Shown: positions 42,093-51,799, counted from the first letter of the stretch. The stretch: DNA of 64,000 nt from RGIG529 sp050950425 (GCA_050950425.1 JBMNHO010000001.1:186001-250000), one strand, 5' to 3'. Notes: a model not told the origin generated them from the sequence alone. Translations and numbers: made by a program.

Positions 42093-45000
42093 TTACTGTC
42101 TCATCAATGAGTTATACAGTACCTGCGCCATTTCCGCGCGGCTTGTCGTACCTGTCGGCATGAGCATTCCGCCAGAGCCGGCGACGGCGCCGGTCTTGAC
42201 CAACAGCGTCATGGCCTCGTTTGCCCAGGGGGCAATGTTGGCAGCGTCGGTGAAGTCGGCAAGTGTTCTGCCGGAGTCTCCTTCGGAAAGCTGGCCGATG
42301 ACCTTCAGTGCGTTGTACAGCAGGGTAAACATCTCTTGGCGGGTGATGGGGTTTTCGGGGGCGTACATATTGTTCCCTACGCCCGCCGAGATTTTAAGCC
42401 GCTTTGCCGTTGCCAGATAGCCCGTGTACCAGGTGTCACCCGCATCGGAGAAGTTGTCAATGGGGTCCGAGTCCGGCTTGATTCCATACGCCCTCATCAG
42501 CAGGACGATGAGCTCGCCCCGGGTCAGCCTGGTCTCAGGGCTGTAATTGCCGCCGCCCGTGCCTTTGGTGATTTCCCGTGCCGCGAGGAAGCTCACCGCT
42601 TTGCCATACCATGCGTCAGCTGCCACATCGTTAAAATCCACCTTGTTATACGCCACTGCGTAGTCGCTGAAGTGGGTGGTGCGGAAGGTGACCATACCCG
42701 TTGCCGCATCGTAGCGTCCGTTCGGGACCGTGACCACGTTGCCCGCGCCATCAATGTACCAGACAACGATGCTTTCGGGGTTTTCAAGCTCTGCCGCAGT
42801 CGGCGTATAGGGGATGGACACCGTCACAGGTGCGCCGGGGTTGCTCCAGTCGGTCTGCTTCCCGTCAATGGACAGCGTGAGCTGGATGAGAGGCCTGTCG
42901 CCGATGGCTGTCTTCACGCTTTCGGGGAGCGACGCCTTGTCGCCTGCGCCGATGCTGATCTGCGCCTTGTCTCCCGTTGCATTTTCCGCCCCTGTCAACA
43001 TATTGGAAGGAACGGTTATGCTTCCGTTGCTCGTCTCGATGGTCAGGCTGCCCTGCGCATCGGCTGTTGATAAATCCGGGACAGGGATGCCGACTGTGTA
43101 GGTGTCAACATGGGGGATGGAGGGCATCGTGATGACGGTTCCGTCTGATGTCAGCTGTCCGCTATCTATATCCGCGGAAGCACTTCCGGCGTCCTCGTCC
43201 ACCGTTACAGGAATGGGTGTTTGAGTGCTGTCTCCTGTTTTTACATCCGCTTTGTATACGGGAGCAGACGGCGTGGGTTCACCGCCGGATGGGGGCGGCG
43301 CGGTAGGTACATTGTTTGTCACAGCCTGATTGGCAAATGGTGCTAGCGTGCCGCCGTCCGTCGATGTTATGTTTCCGCCGGAAGGATAATGCACGGTAAC
43401 GGTGTCCCCATAAGCAACCGGGGACGGAAGCGTGAGTACAATCTTTTTCGCGTCGGCGCTGTCTAAGACCTCGCTGATTGACGGTCTGAGAGAGCCGTTT
43501 ACGACAACCGCGAACTGAGCCGCATCTCCCGTCGGGCTGGACATATCCTTATCAAAGGTCAGAACGACTGTTTTGCCGTCCGCGCTCGTTACAGCGCTTT
43601 GGAGGACGGGGGGTACAGCCGAGAACGTATGGGTCAACACGAAATCATTCGCCACTTCAGCAGGCATGGTGAAGTGGAAGGTCTTATTGATGGGTGTTGT
43701 CGTTAGATCCTGTTCCGCTGTGACCGTTTCGGTTTTCGGGTCGGCGGTCAGGCCCGCTTTCACGCTCGTCAGGTCGATCGTATGGGTGCCCGCCGCCGCC
43801 GCCGTGCCGGTTAGGGTGACGGTAGCCATGACGCTTGTCCCGGCGGCTACGGGGCTTGCCGGGCTAAATGTCACTGCCGCTGTTACGCCGTTTTGAGCAA
43901 TAGATGCAGGCGCGGCGAGGGCATACGTCGGCATCGGCACGGTGTTTGTCACCGCCTGGTCGGAAAACGATGCCAGAGCGCCGCCGTCGGAAGAAGCAAC
44001 CATTCCCTCTGTATAACTCACGGTAACGGTCTGTTCGTATATAACGGCAGTTGCCAGTGTAAGTTCTATTGTTTTGGCATCTGTTCCAAGGGCCGCTGCT
44101 GTAACCTCATTGGTGTTGCCGCCTGCTGTTACGCTAAACTGGCTGTGTTCTCCGTCCGGGGCTTCCATTTCCTTGTCAAAGGTCAGGATTATTTTTCCCC
44201 CGTCTGTACTCGTTTCCGCACTTTGGAGAAGGGGGGCATCGGGCATGATAGGATCAGTTTCATAAATCTTGAGATCGTCAAAACGGATGGTGCAGGAATG
44301 ACCCGCTGTAATATTCAGGTAGGTGTAGTCTCCGATTGCCTCTAAATTGTCAGCAAGCTGCACTCCGTCAACATAGATATTGTATTTCTTCGTCTGCGTG
44401 TTGACTATTATTTTTACATGATACCACTGGTCTAGTGTATAGTTCCCCAAAGGCTGGATTCCGTAATCTCTATCCGTGATATAGCTGCCAATTTTGCCGC
44501 CCCTGAATTCAACACCCAAGGCATTGGTAAATGTGCCTCTGCCTTCTCCTGTAAGAATCCTAACCTCTCCCGGCCAACCTCCGCTTATCGGCTGCGCCTT
44601 AAATTCAACTGCATAGGTTTTGCCGGAGCTTGCAAAATCACTTCCCAGCGAAATATCGGCATCGGCGGCAGTGCCTGATGACGATGTCAATGTTAAAACC
44701 TGGCTTGTGTTACCCTCGGTGCCCTGTATAACCTTTTGATACGCTGCTCCTGATCCATTATGCTTTGCCTTGAGGGGAGAAAAATCACCGGAAGTAAGCG
44801 TTGTGTCAAGGGGGTAACTCTCAAAGTTCTCCCAGCAATAATAATCACAGGGGATATCAAAGGTAATAGGTGTACTTACGTCTCCCTCATCATTAACCAC
44901 CACCACATGGATGTACTGGGCGCCGCTGGAAAGGCCTATGGCTGTCAGACTTACACTTGTATCGGCCGCTAGAGTGCCTCCAAATTCCCAACCGATTAGA

Positions 45001-47765
45001 TTGCCAATGGCCGGGGCTGTGGCACTCTCCGATACACAGTAATAATAATCTCCCGCTGTATTGGAAGTAAGCTTTACTGTAGCACTTTCCGCCGAAGCGC
45101 GATACACCGCACCCGCGGTGAGGGCATACATCGGCGCCGACACGGTGTTTGTCACCGCTTGGTCCGCAAACGATGCCAGCGCGCCACCGTCCGTCGATGT
45201 TATATTGCCGAAGGGAGGGTAGTTCACGGTGACGGTATCCCCAAAGGCAACCGGAACCGGAAGCGTGAGTACAATTTTTTTCGCGTCGCTGCTGTCTAAG
45301 ACCTCGCTGGTTGACGGTCTGAGAGAGTCGTTTACGATAACCGCGAACTGAGCCGCATCTCCCGACGGGCTGGACATATCCTTGTCAAAAGTCAGGATGA
45401 CCGTTTCGCCGTCCCTGCTCGTTGCTGCGCTTTGGAGGACGGGGGCGGACACTGTAAATATGGCTGCCGCCGCATTGTTGTCTGTCGTGGTGACGCTGCC
45501 CTCATAGTCGCGGTCCCCGGCTGTCGCGCCTGTTACCCTCGCCCCTGCCGGGAGGTAGAGATAAATTTTTTCCGCGTCGTCCGTAAAGATGTCCTTTTGA
45601 TTGAAATAATCGGCTCCGACAATCTGCAAATCCGAAACCCGCGTCCAAGCACCTGCCCCGGAAAAAGTGATTGTGGTCAAATAAACATTGTCGCCGTTTG
45701 CATTTACCGGCTGTATGGAGATGGATTTTGCATTGACCGAGCCGCCGTTGATCTGGATATTGCTGCAAGCTCCAGAGCCTCCAATCCCCGCGCCTCCAGA
45801 GGTGGCTTTTACAGTCCCGCCGCTGATGATAATATTGTGCGCCTGCCCTCCGCCGCCGGAATAAGGGACTCCGCCGCCGATACCGGAGCTTTTAGCTGCT
45901 CCTGTAGCATTTACGATTCCTCCGCTGATGTAAATACCGTCAGCGCTGCCGATATCACTTCCGCCGATGCCCGCGGCACCTCCTCCGCCATAGGCTGAGC
46001 GTCCTGTGGAGGTGATTTTACCGCCCTGAATGATGATATTGCTGCTATTTCGCCAATTCCCGATTCCTGGAGCGTCGAATCCGGATGTGGCGGAGATGTT
46101 GCCGCCGTTGATGGTGGTGTTATCCCCCCAAATGCCAGGGGCACAGCCGCTGCCTGAGGCTGTGAGTGAGCCGCATGTATCATCGCATATGTGCCCCTCC
46201 TCCCCATAGTGCTCGCAGGCAACGGTCATCCCGCCGCCATAAGGGCCGGACTCGTTTTTCAAGGAGGTAGCAATTACGTTGTCTGTCCCGTCCTGCAAAA
46301 TAACTTCTACGTTTCTTATGTCGCTGGCCGTGAGCGTTATGCTGTTTACGCTTATCCCGTCTAGCCTGATCTTCACCGTGCCGGTGGTCGCCGCAACGGT
46401 GATCGCATGCGCTGCCCCGCTGCCGGTGAGCGTAATCGTTTGGGTTTGCGGGATGTTGTCCGCCGTCTGTGACGCTCCATAGGTCACCTTATAGGTGCCC
46501 GTCGCAGTGCCGTCGGCGATGGTGATAGTTCCCTCTGAAATGTCAAACGCGCCGGGAAGGGCGACAAGGGATGCCTCTATCGGGTCGAGCGTTGCTTCCG
46601 GAGCAGTCAACACCCCTGTAAATGCGGGATTTCCATCCGAAAGATGCGCTACATATGTTGTCCCGTCGGCTAAGTTCGCGAAATAGTCATTTGCTCCCGA
46701 AACGTTTGCAGCCAGGTTATTATAGTTCTTAGGTAATGTCATCTCAAATGTTTCCGGACTGCCATCAGCCCGTGTCACGGTGATATCCGTATCCTGCGTC
46801 ACGGCTTCGTCAAGCATGAGGTTGAGCAGATATGCACCATGTCCCGTCTCCGCTGCTGTGCCGGCAATGGCCGAATAAATGCCCGATGAATAGGCCTTTA
46901 CATCTGCCGTATTGGCAATTGCAATTTCCGAGCAAAAACCGATGCCCGGGGTCCCATCACCTGTGGTGATCTCTCCGGAATATGCCCTTACAGTTCCATT
47001 ATTTATCGTAATTTTCCCATTATGCCTCGATGGATCTGAGCTGCCACCACCGATGCCCGCGCCGCTTGCTTTGACGCCGCCCGCAATCGCGGTAACGGTG
47101 CCCCCGTTGATTGTAATCTCGCCGCAGGATCCGCCACACCCTCCGCCAATACCTGCCGCGCCGGGGGAACCATAGGTGCCGGATCTGCCATCCCCGCCTT
47201 TTGCAAAGATCGTGCCGCCGTCAATGACGATTGCACCGCTGGTTTCAAACTGTCCGCCTCCAATTCCGGCTGCCCCATAACCACTAGTATAGCCCCCACA
47301 ACCGTATGCTTTGAGCGAACCATTTCCAAGATCCTGCCCCTCAGTTGTAATTGTCAGCGAGGCGGTCTCATGAACCCGTATCCCGGCATGATAACTCGCG
47401 TTGCTCTCCAGCCTATTCTCGCTGTCATCCGCAAGGATCAATGTGACCTTTGAATTTGCTCCGCACTCAAAGGGAAGGGCAATGAGCAGGTTGACATTCT
47501 TGAGGGTCACTGTCGCGGTGACCCCCGTGTCTACGCGAATCCTGTAAGAACTCGTTTGCTGCCCTGTTCCTTCCAGAAGATAGGAACCGTTTTCGGTAAT
47601 GCGGAAATCAGGAGATGTAATCGTATATCCTGTCCCGCTTTCCTCCCCGGTATTAACGTTAAATTCGGCGTCAAAAGAACCGCTCGCCTGCACCGTCGGC
47701 GCCGCTGTGGCGATGAGCGACAGGCACATTGCCGCGCTTAGAAGCCATGAAAGAATTTTCCTCAT
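42093..47765 (-). CDS. Large SLH-anchored surface protein with AGIGGG and SwmB-like repeats
   Basis: 1,890 residues from ATG 47765 (GGAGG 9 bases upstream). Signal peptide 1-27. Residues about 30-330 and 480-720 are beta-helix-like blocks with recurring AGIGGG turns and INGGTV strands. Three SwmB-like repeats (LTFDKDMSSPSGDAAQF, then KKIVLTL) occur around 775-880, 1190-1290 and 1380-1480. A LamG/3-keto-disaccharide-hydrolase-like domain (CWENFESYPLDTTLTSGD onward) spans about 980-1180. After a beta domain three SLH domains end the protein (about 1700-1890). It is a wall-bound adhesin or carbohydrate-binding protein. Plus-strand frames inside it are artefacts. Confidence 0.88.
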   Translation of the reverse strand: MRKILSWLLSAAMCLSLIATAAPTVQASGSFDAEFNVNTGEESGTGYTITSPDFRITENGSYLLEGTGQQTSSYRIRVDTGVTATVTLKNVNLLIALPFECGANSKVTLILADDSENRLESNASYHAGIRVHETASLTITTEGQDLGNGSLKAYGCGGYTSGYGAAGIGGGQFETSGAIVIDGGTIFAKGGDGRSGTYGSPGAAGIGGGCGGSCGEITINGGTVTAIAGGVKASGAGIGGGSSDPSRHNGKITINNGTVRAYSGEITTGDGTPGIGFCSEIAIANTADVKAYSSGIYSAIAGTAAETGHGAYLLNLMLDEAVTQDTDITVTRADGSPETFEMTLPKNYNNLAANVSGANDYFANLADGTTYVAHLSDGNPAFTGVLTAPEATLDPIEASLVALPGAFDISEGTITIADGTATGTYKVTYGASQTADNIPQTQTITLTGSGAAHAITVAATTGTVKIRLDGISVNSITLTASDIRNVEVILQDGTDNVIATSLKNESGPYGGGMTVACEHYGEEGHICDDTCGSLTASGSGCAPGIWGDNTTINGGNISATSGFDAPGIGNWRNSSNIIIQGGKITSTGRSAYGGGGAAGIGGSDIGSADGIYISGGIVNATGAAKSSGIGGGVPYSGGGGQAHNIIISGGTVKATSGGAGIGGSGACSNIQINGGSVNAKSISIQPVNANGDNVYLTTITFSGAGAWTRVSDLQIVGADYFNQKDIFTDDAEKIYLYLPAGARVTGATAGDRDYEGSVTTTDNNAAAAIFTVSAPVLQSAATSRDGETVILTFDKDMSSPSGDAAQFAVIVNDSLRPSTSEVLDSSDAKKIVLTLPVPVAFGDTVTVNYPPFGNITSTDGGALASFADQAVTNTVSAPMYALTAGAVYRASAESATVKLTSNTAGDYYYCVSESATAPAIGNLIGWEFGGTLAADTSVSLTAIGLSSGAQYIHVVVVNDEGDVSTPITFDIPCDYYCWENFESYPLDTTLTSGDFSPLKAKHNGSGAAYQKVIQGTEGNTSQVLTLTSSSGTAADADISLGSDFASSGKTYAVEFKAQPISGGWPGEVRILTGEGRGTFTNALGVEFRGGKIGSYITDRDYGIQPLGNYTLDQWYHVKIIVNTQTKKYNIYVDGVQLADNLEAIGDYTYLNITAGHSCTIRFDDLKIYETDPIMPDAPLLQSAETSTDGGKIILTFDKEMEAPDGEHSQFSVTAGGNTNEVTAAALGTDAKTIELTLATAVIYEQTVTVSYTEGMVASSDGGALASFSDQAVTNTVPMPTYALAAPASIAQNGVTAAVTFSPASPVAAGTSVMATVTLTGTAAAAGTHTIDLTSVKAGLTADPKTETVTAEQDLTTTPINKTFHFTMPAEVANDFVLTHTFSAVPPVLQSAVTSADGKTVVLTFDKDMSSPTGDAAQFAVVVNGSLRPSISEVLDSADAKKIVLTLPSPVAYGDTVTVHYPSGGNITSTDGGTLAPFANQAVTNNVPTAPPPSGGEPTPSAPVYKADVKTGDSTQTPIPVTVDEDAGSASADIDSGQLTSDGTVITMPSIPHVDTYTVGIPVPDLSTADAQGSLTIETSNGSITVPSNMLTGAENATGDKAQISIGAGDKASLPESVKTAIGDRPLIQLTLSIDGKQTDWSNPGAPVTVSIPYTPTAAELENPESIVVWYIDGAGNVVTVPNGRYDAATGMVTFRTTHFSDYAVAYNKVDFNDVAADAWYGKAVSFLAAREITKGTGGGNYSPETRLTRGELIVLLMRAYGIKPDSDPIDNFSDAGDTWYTGYLATAKRLKISAGVGNNMYAPENPITRQEMFTLLYNALKVIGQLSEGDSGRTLADFTDAANIAPWANEAMTLLVKTGAVAGSGGMLMPTGTTSRAEMAQVLYNSLMRQ
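43314..43610 (-). repeat. 297-bp SwmB repeat, copy A
   Basis: Aligns without gaps with 45147-45443; roughly 85-90 % identical by eye. Encodes the C-proximal SwmB-like domain. Confidence 0.75.
45147..45443 (-). repeat. 297-bp SwmB repeat, copy B
   Basis: Partner of copy A, 1,833 bases away (a multiple of three). A third, more diverged SwmB unit lies near 43940-44235. Confidence 0.75.
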
Positions 47766-47889
47766 AATCGCATACCTCCAAAGTAAAATTGATAAGTTGA
47801 TGTTTCACCTTCTTTGACAATGTCGACTCAAAGCGCCCTGTTTCCCGCAGGAGAGCGACTGACCCAAAGTGCGATGTTTCCTATCCTCC

Positions 47890-48373
47890 TTAACTGACAA
47901 ACATAGGCGTGATCTCTGTTTCATAATGAATTTTCTCCGCGGATTGCTCCAGCTCCGAGGGGTCAATTGCCGGGCGCAGCAAGCGGATATTCTGCGTTCG
48001 CCCCTCCGTCCCGTAGGTGAATGAAATGAAATCACCGCCGATCTTCACGGCCCTCACCCAGATGCCGTCCCGATTGAATTGGATGACCTTTTCGCCCAGC
48101 AGGATGCCAAAAACAGGAGACGATCACCTTCGAGACGCACGATTTTCAGCCGCCTTCGCTCTCGCAGCCAAAGTCCCGCCGCTACTGGCTGGAGATTTAT
48201 AACGTTTGCCGGAAGTGCCTGCATCTGGATTTCGGATATACTGCCTTTGAAAAAAAGGAGCATTGTTCCCGCCAGAATGCCAAGACCGATTGGCACCGCC
48301 AAGGCACGATTTTTTTATTGCCTTCAAACACAACCCCCCTTTTCAGCTGGATTTTGTCTGTCAGGAACAGCAT
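47890..48373 (-). pseudogene. Single-pass membrane protein split by two homopolymer frameshifts
   Basis: Joining three minus-strand frames gives one plausible protein of about 160 residues: a start MLFLTDKIQLKRGVVFEGNKK, a membrane helix (IGLGILAGTMLLFF), then a soluble part ending ...SAEKIHYETEITPMFVS. Frame changes fall at A7 (48310-48316, needs A8) and A5 (48109-48113, one more base on that run needed). No family recognised and no clear ribosome-binding site at 48373. It lies 124 bases upstream of the large SLH protein in the same direction. Either a decayed gene or an assembly artefact. Confidence 0.5.
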
Positions 48374-48393
48374 ATCAAAAAACGAGACTACAA

Positions 48394-48415
48394 AAACCAC
48401 CCAATCGGGTGGTTT
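48394..48415 (-). terminator. Hairpin followed by T run on the minus strand
   Basis: Arms AAACCACCC / GGGTGGTTT, loop of four, with TTTTTG following on the minus strand. Confidence 0.6.
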
Positions 48416-48422
48416 GCATGAA

Positions 48423-48453
48423 AAAGCCCCCACCCATTCCGGGTGGGGGCTTT
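48423..48453. terminator. GC-rich terminator after the LuxR-type regulator
   Basis: Thirteen-base arms AAAGCCCCCACCC / GGGTGGGGGCTTT around ATTCC, 24 bases past the stop of the regulator gene. Confidence 0.8.
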
Positions 48454-48476
48454 GAATAACAGGCTTTTTAGCGGTA

Positions 48477-50129
48477 TTATGCAGTGGGGGGCGTGTTTTC
48501 TTTTTGAAGTACGATGTTAATCAGCTCCGTGCGGCTTTGCACACCAAATTTAGAATAGACATTCTTTATATAATATTTGACGGTGTTTTCGCTGATCATC
48601 AGTTCGCCGGCGATGGCTTTGTAGGTCTTTGCTTGAAGCAGCAGGGCAGCGACCTGGCTTTCCCGCTCCGACAAATTTCCGAATTTTGCGGCCCGGTCGA
48701 TTTGACCCGTCTGCTCCTGTGCGGGCAGCTCGGAAAACGCTGAAAGGTAGGCATGGTTTTTGAGCAGGGAAGAAAGACGTCTGTGCAGCGGCGGCAGGAG
48801 AACCAGCGTCACACAGACCACCGCCAGCGCCAGCAGCGTCGGGTTGAAGATTTGCACTTCCGGGGAGGCAATAACGTTGCCGATCAGCCCGCCCAGCAGC
48901 ACACCCAGCACATTGGCCGACAGCCCGACCCCAAGCACTTTTGCCGGGTTTTTGTGGAAATCCAGCATCTCGCCCAGAATGCTCCACCAAAACAGGTCAT
49001 ACACCCCGCAGGCTCCAAGCATCAGCGTGTTGACAATGAAGTAGCTTATGGCAGAGTGGTCAAGGCATATAAAGGCAATGAAGGAAAAACCAATCATGGC
49101 AATGGCCACGAAGAGGATATCCGTACGGTTTGTTTTGCGGGGCAGATTTCGCATGACGAACAGGGCGGCAATATACGGTATGGCCCAGTACCAGCTTGTC
49201 AGCCATGTGAGATGCGCGTAGGCGGGGTTTAGCACCTGATACATCAGCCCCGAATTGATGGTGATGATGATTACAAACAAGCACAAAAACGCAAGCGGTT
49301 TTACAATGCTGATCGGTTTGTTTTGGCGTATGGTGGGTGCGGAAGCTGCCGTGTCAGCAGATTCCGGCAACCGAAGCGCGAACAAAAAGGCAAGCCCAAG
49401 GGTGAGCATGGACAAAGAAAGTCCAACGCGCGGCGAGATATGAATGGCCGCCATGTTCAGGAGGATCATCAGGATATTGGAATAGATCAGTCCGTCCGCC
49501 GCCGTTTTGATCCGTTCGTTTTTCGGGGTGCCGCTCCATAAGTAATATCCCCAGGCCGCCACGCAGCCGCCGGCCAGAAACGAGCTTGGAAGAACTGCCA
49601 CCAGCCAAAGGCCGGAGGGAGGGAATAAAAAGGCGCTTGATCCAACGATACACAAAACAATCGTGCCAAGCATGAGTTTTTTCGCGGCTTTCATGCTTTT
49701 TATAAAGAAGCCGCAGGAAAACAATCCGCAGAATGTGGCAGAGACCGCTCCGAAAACCATTATGCGAGGCTCTATCTGATAATAGCCCGCAAGGGCGTAA
49801 AGGATTTGGCCTTCAAAGGGGAATGCCAGCAGCCAGGCAAAAAAAAGGGAAAAGACGATGACGGATAATCGACGGTCATTGACCAGCGCCCTTGTGCGTT
49901 GCGTTGTTTTGTTTCCCGTCACGTTTTCACCTCTTTCCGTTCGGCTGCGGGGGGGCTTCCGCCCGTTTCTTTTCCGGCCATCCTCCAGATAGGCGGCGTC
50001 TTTGGGGATGAGCCACACGTTGAAGACTTTGTGCGCGCCTTTAATCCGGTCGTTTGTACAATGATAGAGAACCGTGCGGGCGGCAAAGCCCCACGTATCC
50101 GCTGTTTCTTTTACACCGACGTACTCCAT
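48477..50129 (-). CDS. Membrane-bound LuxR-family regulator (12 helices) with an N-terminal excisionase-like HTH
   Basis: 550 residues from ATG 50129; an in-frame ATG exists at 50153. Residues 1-60 (MEYVGVKETADTWGF... IPKDAAYLEDGRKRNGR) match the small MerR/excisionase-like HTH. About 12 MFS-like membrane helices span about 85-455, and a LuxR/GerE HTH ends the protein (LSERESQVAALLLQAKTYKAIA, then VKYYIKNVYSKFGVQSRTEL). MFS-LuxR regulators are known in gut Actinobacteria and Clostridia and probably sense a ligand in the membrane. GAGGTG before a GTG at about 49922 could start a shorter 482-residue form lacking the first HTH. Confidence 0.8.
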   Translation of the reverse strand: MEYVGVKETADTWGFAARTVLYHCTNDRIKGAHKVFNVWLIPKDAAYLEDGRKRNGRKPPRSRTERGENVTGNKTTQRTRALVNDRRLSVIVFSLFFAWLLAFPFEGQILYALAGYYQIEPRIMVFGAVSATFCGLFSCGFFIKSMKAAKKLMLGTIVLCIVGSSAFLFPPSGLWLVAVLPSSFLAGGCVAAWGYYLWSGTPKNERIKTAADGLIYSNILMILLNMAAIHISPRVGLSLSMLTLGLAFLFALRLPESADTAASAPTIRQNKPISIVKPLAFLCLFVIIITINSGLMYQVLNPAYAHLTWLTSWYWAIPYIAALFVMRNLPRKTNRTDILFVAIAMIGFSFIAFICLDHSAISYFIVNTLMLGACGVYDLFWWSILGEMLDFHKNPAKVLGVGLSANVLGVLLGGLIGNVIASPEVQIFNPTLLALAVVCVTLVLLPPLHRRLSSLLKNHAYLSAFSELPAQEQTGQIDRAAKFGNLSERESQVAALLLQAKTYKAIAGELMISENTVKYYIKNVYSKFGVQSRTELINIVLQKENTPPTA

Positions 50130-50153
50130 GGCACCTTTCCCCAGAAAAGGCAT

Positions 50154-50632
50154 TTGTCTTCATACATTATATTTCTTATGTGCGAAAGATTCAAGCGGAA
50201 AAATGAAAACATTGTAAAAGACGTGGATACCGTTTCTTCTGTCGCCTTTTCGAAGCTCCTTACAGCGCAAACAACAGTGATAGCCGCAGACGGTGTAGTT
50301 CCATCTCTTGCCGTGGGATCTTAATTCGGCGCATCTGGTCTTCGTTATAGGGAGGAGCGCAAAAGCGAGGCTACGAGTGTTTTGCTCATTAAGCATATTC
50401 GATCAGCGCAAGCTGAACACCGAAACGCTCACTCTGCTGATGATCTTGGCGCTTGTGGCCATGCTGTTTTGCCCGGGTGTGAACCCAACGAAGGAGCTGC
50501 TGTCTTTGTACTGCACCACCTGCGGCGCGGTGGTTACATAACGCATGCGATAAAGCACCCCTGTTGCGCGAAATAATATAATGTAAAAAGAATCAAATAT
50601 CAGAAAACAGTCAAAACGATGTTAAATTTCAA
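50154..50632. other. Gene-free interval upstream of the hydrogenase-maturation locus
   Basis: No credible intact gene. Short plus frames code a hydrophobic stretch (LTLLMILALVAMLFCPG, near 50440) and a minus frame codes a C-x-x-C segment (YHCCLRCKELRKGDRR, near 50260); both look like remnants. Confidence 0.4.
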
Positions 50633-50661
50633 TTGAAAAGTCCATATCTTTGTGCCATAAT
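50633..50661 (+). promoter_or_regulatory. Promoter of the TM1266-family gene
   Basis: -35 TTGAAA (50633-50638), 17-base spacer, -10 CATAAT (50656-50661). A palindrome AAAACATAT-aaaa-ATATGTTTT lies in the leader at 50746-50767, 14 bases before the Shine-Dalgarno. Confidence 0.6.
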
Positions 50662-50792
50662 ATAGACAAAGGATTCCCAATGCTTTTTCCAGATCCGATA
50701 GCGCCCCGGGAAGCAGAATGAAGGTTCTGGATGCATGAAATATAGAAAACATATAAAAATATGTTTTAGATGAAATGTAGGAGGTAAAAAAG

Positions 50793-51047
50793 ATGTCTTG
50801 TTATTATTTGATTGGCATTCGTATGAACAACAGAGGCAGCAACGCAACCGATCTTCAAACGGTGCTCACAGAAAATGGATGTATGATCAAAGCCCGGCTG
50901 GGTCTGCATGAAGCGAGCGAGGACGTATGCGCAAATGACGGGCTGATCGTCTTGCAGCCCTGCGGGGAAGCGGCGGAAGTAGAGAAATTGGTCGAGGATT
51001 TAAACGGTCTTGACGGGATCACCGCAAAGCTAATCGATTTAAACTAA
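50793..51047 (+). CDS. TM1266-family iron-only hydrogenase system regulator, intact copy
   Basis: 84 residues with GGAGG 8 bases upstream. Pattern of the small ACT/ferredoxin-like fold proteins encoded with HydE/F/G (LIGIRMNNRGSNATDLQTVLTENGCMIKARLG, then GLIVLQPCGE). They are thought to regulate [FeFe]-hydrogenase maturation. It ends in its own terminator and is followed by a truncated hydF. A second copy lacking the first residues lies 1.7 kb downstream. Confidence 0.82.
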   Translation: MSCYYLIGIRMNNRGSNATDLQTVLTENGCMIKARLGLHEASEDVCANDGLIVLQPCGEAAEVEKLVEDLNGLDGITAKLIDLN

Positions 51048-51064
51048 TTGGTGTATAAGCGCTG

Positions 51065-51115
51065 AAAGAGGCCCGGGAATCATTGTAAGACCAATGATTT
51101 CCAGGCCTCTTTTTA
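51065..51115 (+). terminator. Terminator after the intact TM1266-family gene
   Basis: Long stem AAAGAGGCC...GGCCTCTTT with inner GGGAATCATTG/CAATGATTTCC pairing, then T-rich. The paralogous terminator in copy 2 carries paired base changes that keep the stem. Confidence 0.88.
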
Positions 51116-51170
51116 TACCGTGCGCAGGATGTATATTTCGTTTTTGGGGAATATCTTTTTGTCTGCTTGT

Positions 51171-51199
51171 TTGACTTTTTGGCCGTATATTACTATAAT
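51171..51199 (+). promoter_or_regulatory. Promoter before truncated hydF
   Basis: -35 TTGACT (51171-51176), 17-base spacer, -10 TATAAT (51194-51199); identical boxes in copy 2. Confidence 0.8.
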
Positions 51200-51379
51200 A
51201 TAAAAAGGTAAAATAAGAAGACAAACACATCATGAAATCAAATAAACACCAGCCTGACGTCAGCCACCGGGAGGACGAAAGATCGATATAGCTATTAAAT
51301 TTGATACATGGGAATAGCCGTATCCGCCGGGATGCGGCCATTTTGTTTATGAAACACAAACAGGAGGAAAAAGGATGCA

Positions 51380-51595
51380 ATGATGGGAATGAACGATACG
51401 CCCTCTGCAAACCGTGTACATATCGGATTTCTCGGGCGCAGGAATGCGGGCAAATCCAGCATCGTCAATGCGGTGACAGATCAGGAGCTTGCCGTGGGCT
51501 CGGATACAAAGGGCACCGCCACAGACCCGATTTATAAAGCCATGGAGCTGCTTCCTATGAGGCCAGTGGTTATCATCGACACCCCCGGGTTATGA
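51380..51595 (+). pseudogene. hydF: hydF copy 1, truncated after 71 codons
   Basis: Encodes only the start of the HydF GTPase domain (GRRNAGKSSIVNAV P-loop to IIDTPGL). It stops because of an extra G in the CCCGGG stretch, and homology to intact hydF ends within a few bases. The switch I motif K-G-T-T-T-D of intact HydF reads K-G-T-A-T-D here. No function expected. Confidence 0.88.
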
Positions 51596-51604
51596 CGACT
51601 ATTT

Positions 51605-51799
51605 ATGGCTTATAAGAATTTAGGGATTGACATTGGGGATTACCCAAATGCTTATGCCCAGTATGCCAATGAGATTACATTACCACTTCACACGTTATTA
51701 AGTGATGCGGATGTGGAGTATGTCTGTAGAAGTTTGAAGAAGGCAATGGATGAAGTGTTACAAAAAGGGAGGCTGCTATGGCGCAGCAGGAGTGAGTTT
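51605..51799 (+). pseudogene. C-terminal remnant of a DegT/DnrJ/EryC1-type aminotransferase
   Basis: About 50 residues (YKNLGIDIGDYPNA, then ITLPLHTLLSDADVEYV) match the end of PLP-dependent sugar aminotransferases (G-D-x-P-N-A and L-P-L-H motifs). The 5' part is missing at the junction with truncated hydF. Its frame runs into the formyltransferase. AT-richer than the flanks. Confidence 0.75.

Larger units (their letters stand above)
50823..51594 (+). repeat. Duplicated TM1266-hydF segment, copy 1
   Basis: Matches 52561-53330 at roughly 93-96 % in the genes and less in the terminator region. Copy 1 has the intact 5' end and a broken 3' end. Confidence 0.88.

Noticed and set aside
50160..50541. 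Possible transposase remnant with a CxxC segment
   Set aside because: Too short and not similar enough to any transposase I can name; no inverted repeats found. Recorded only as a gene-free interval.
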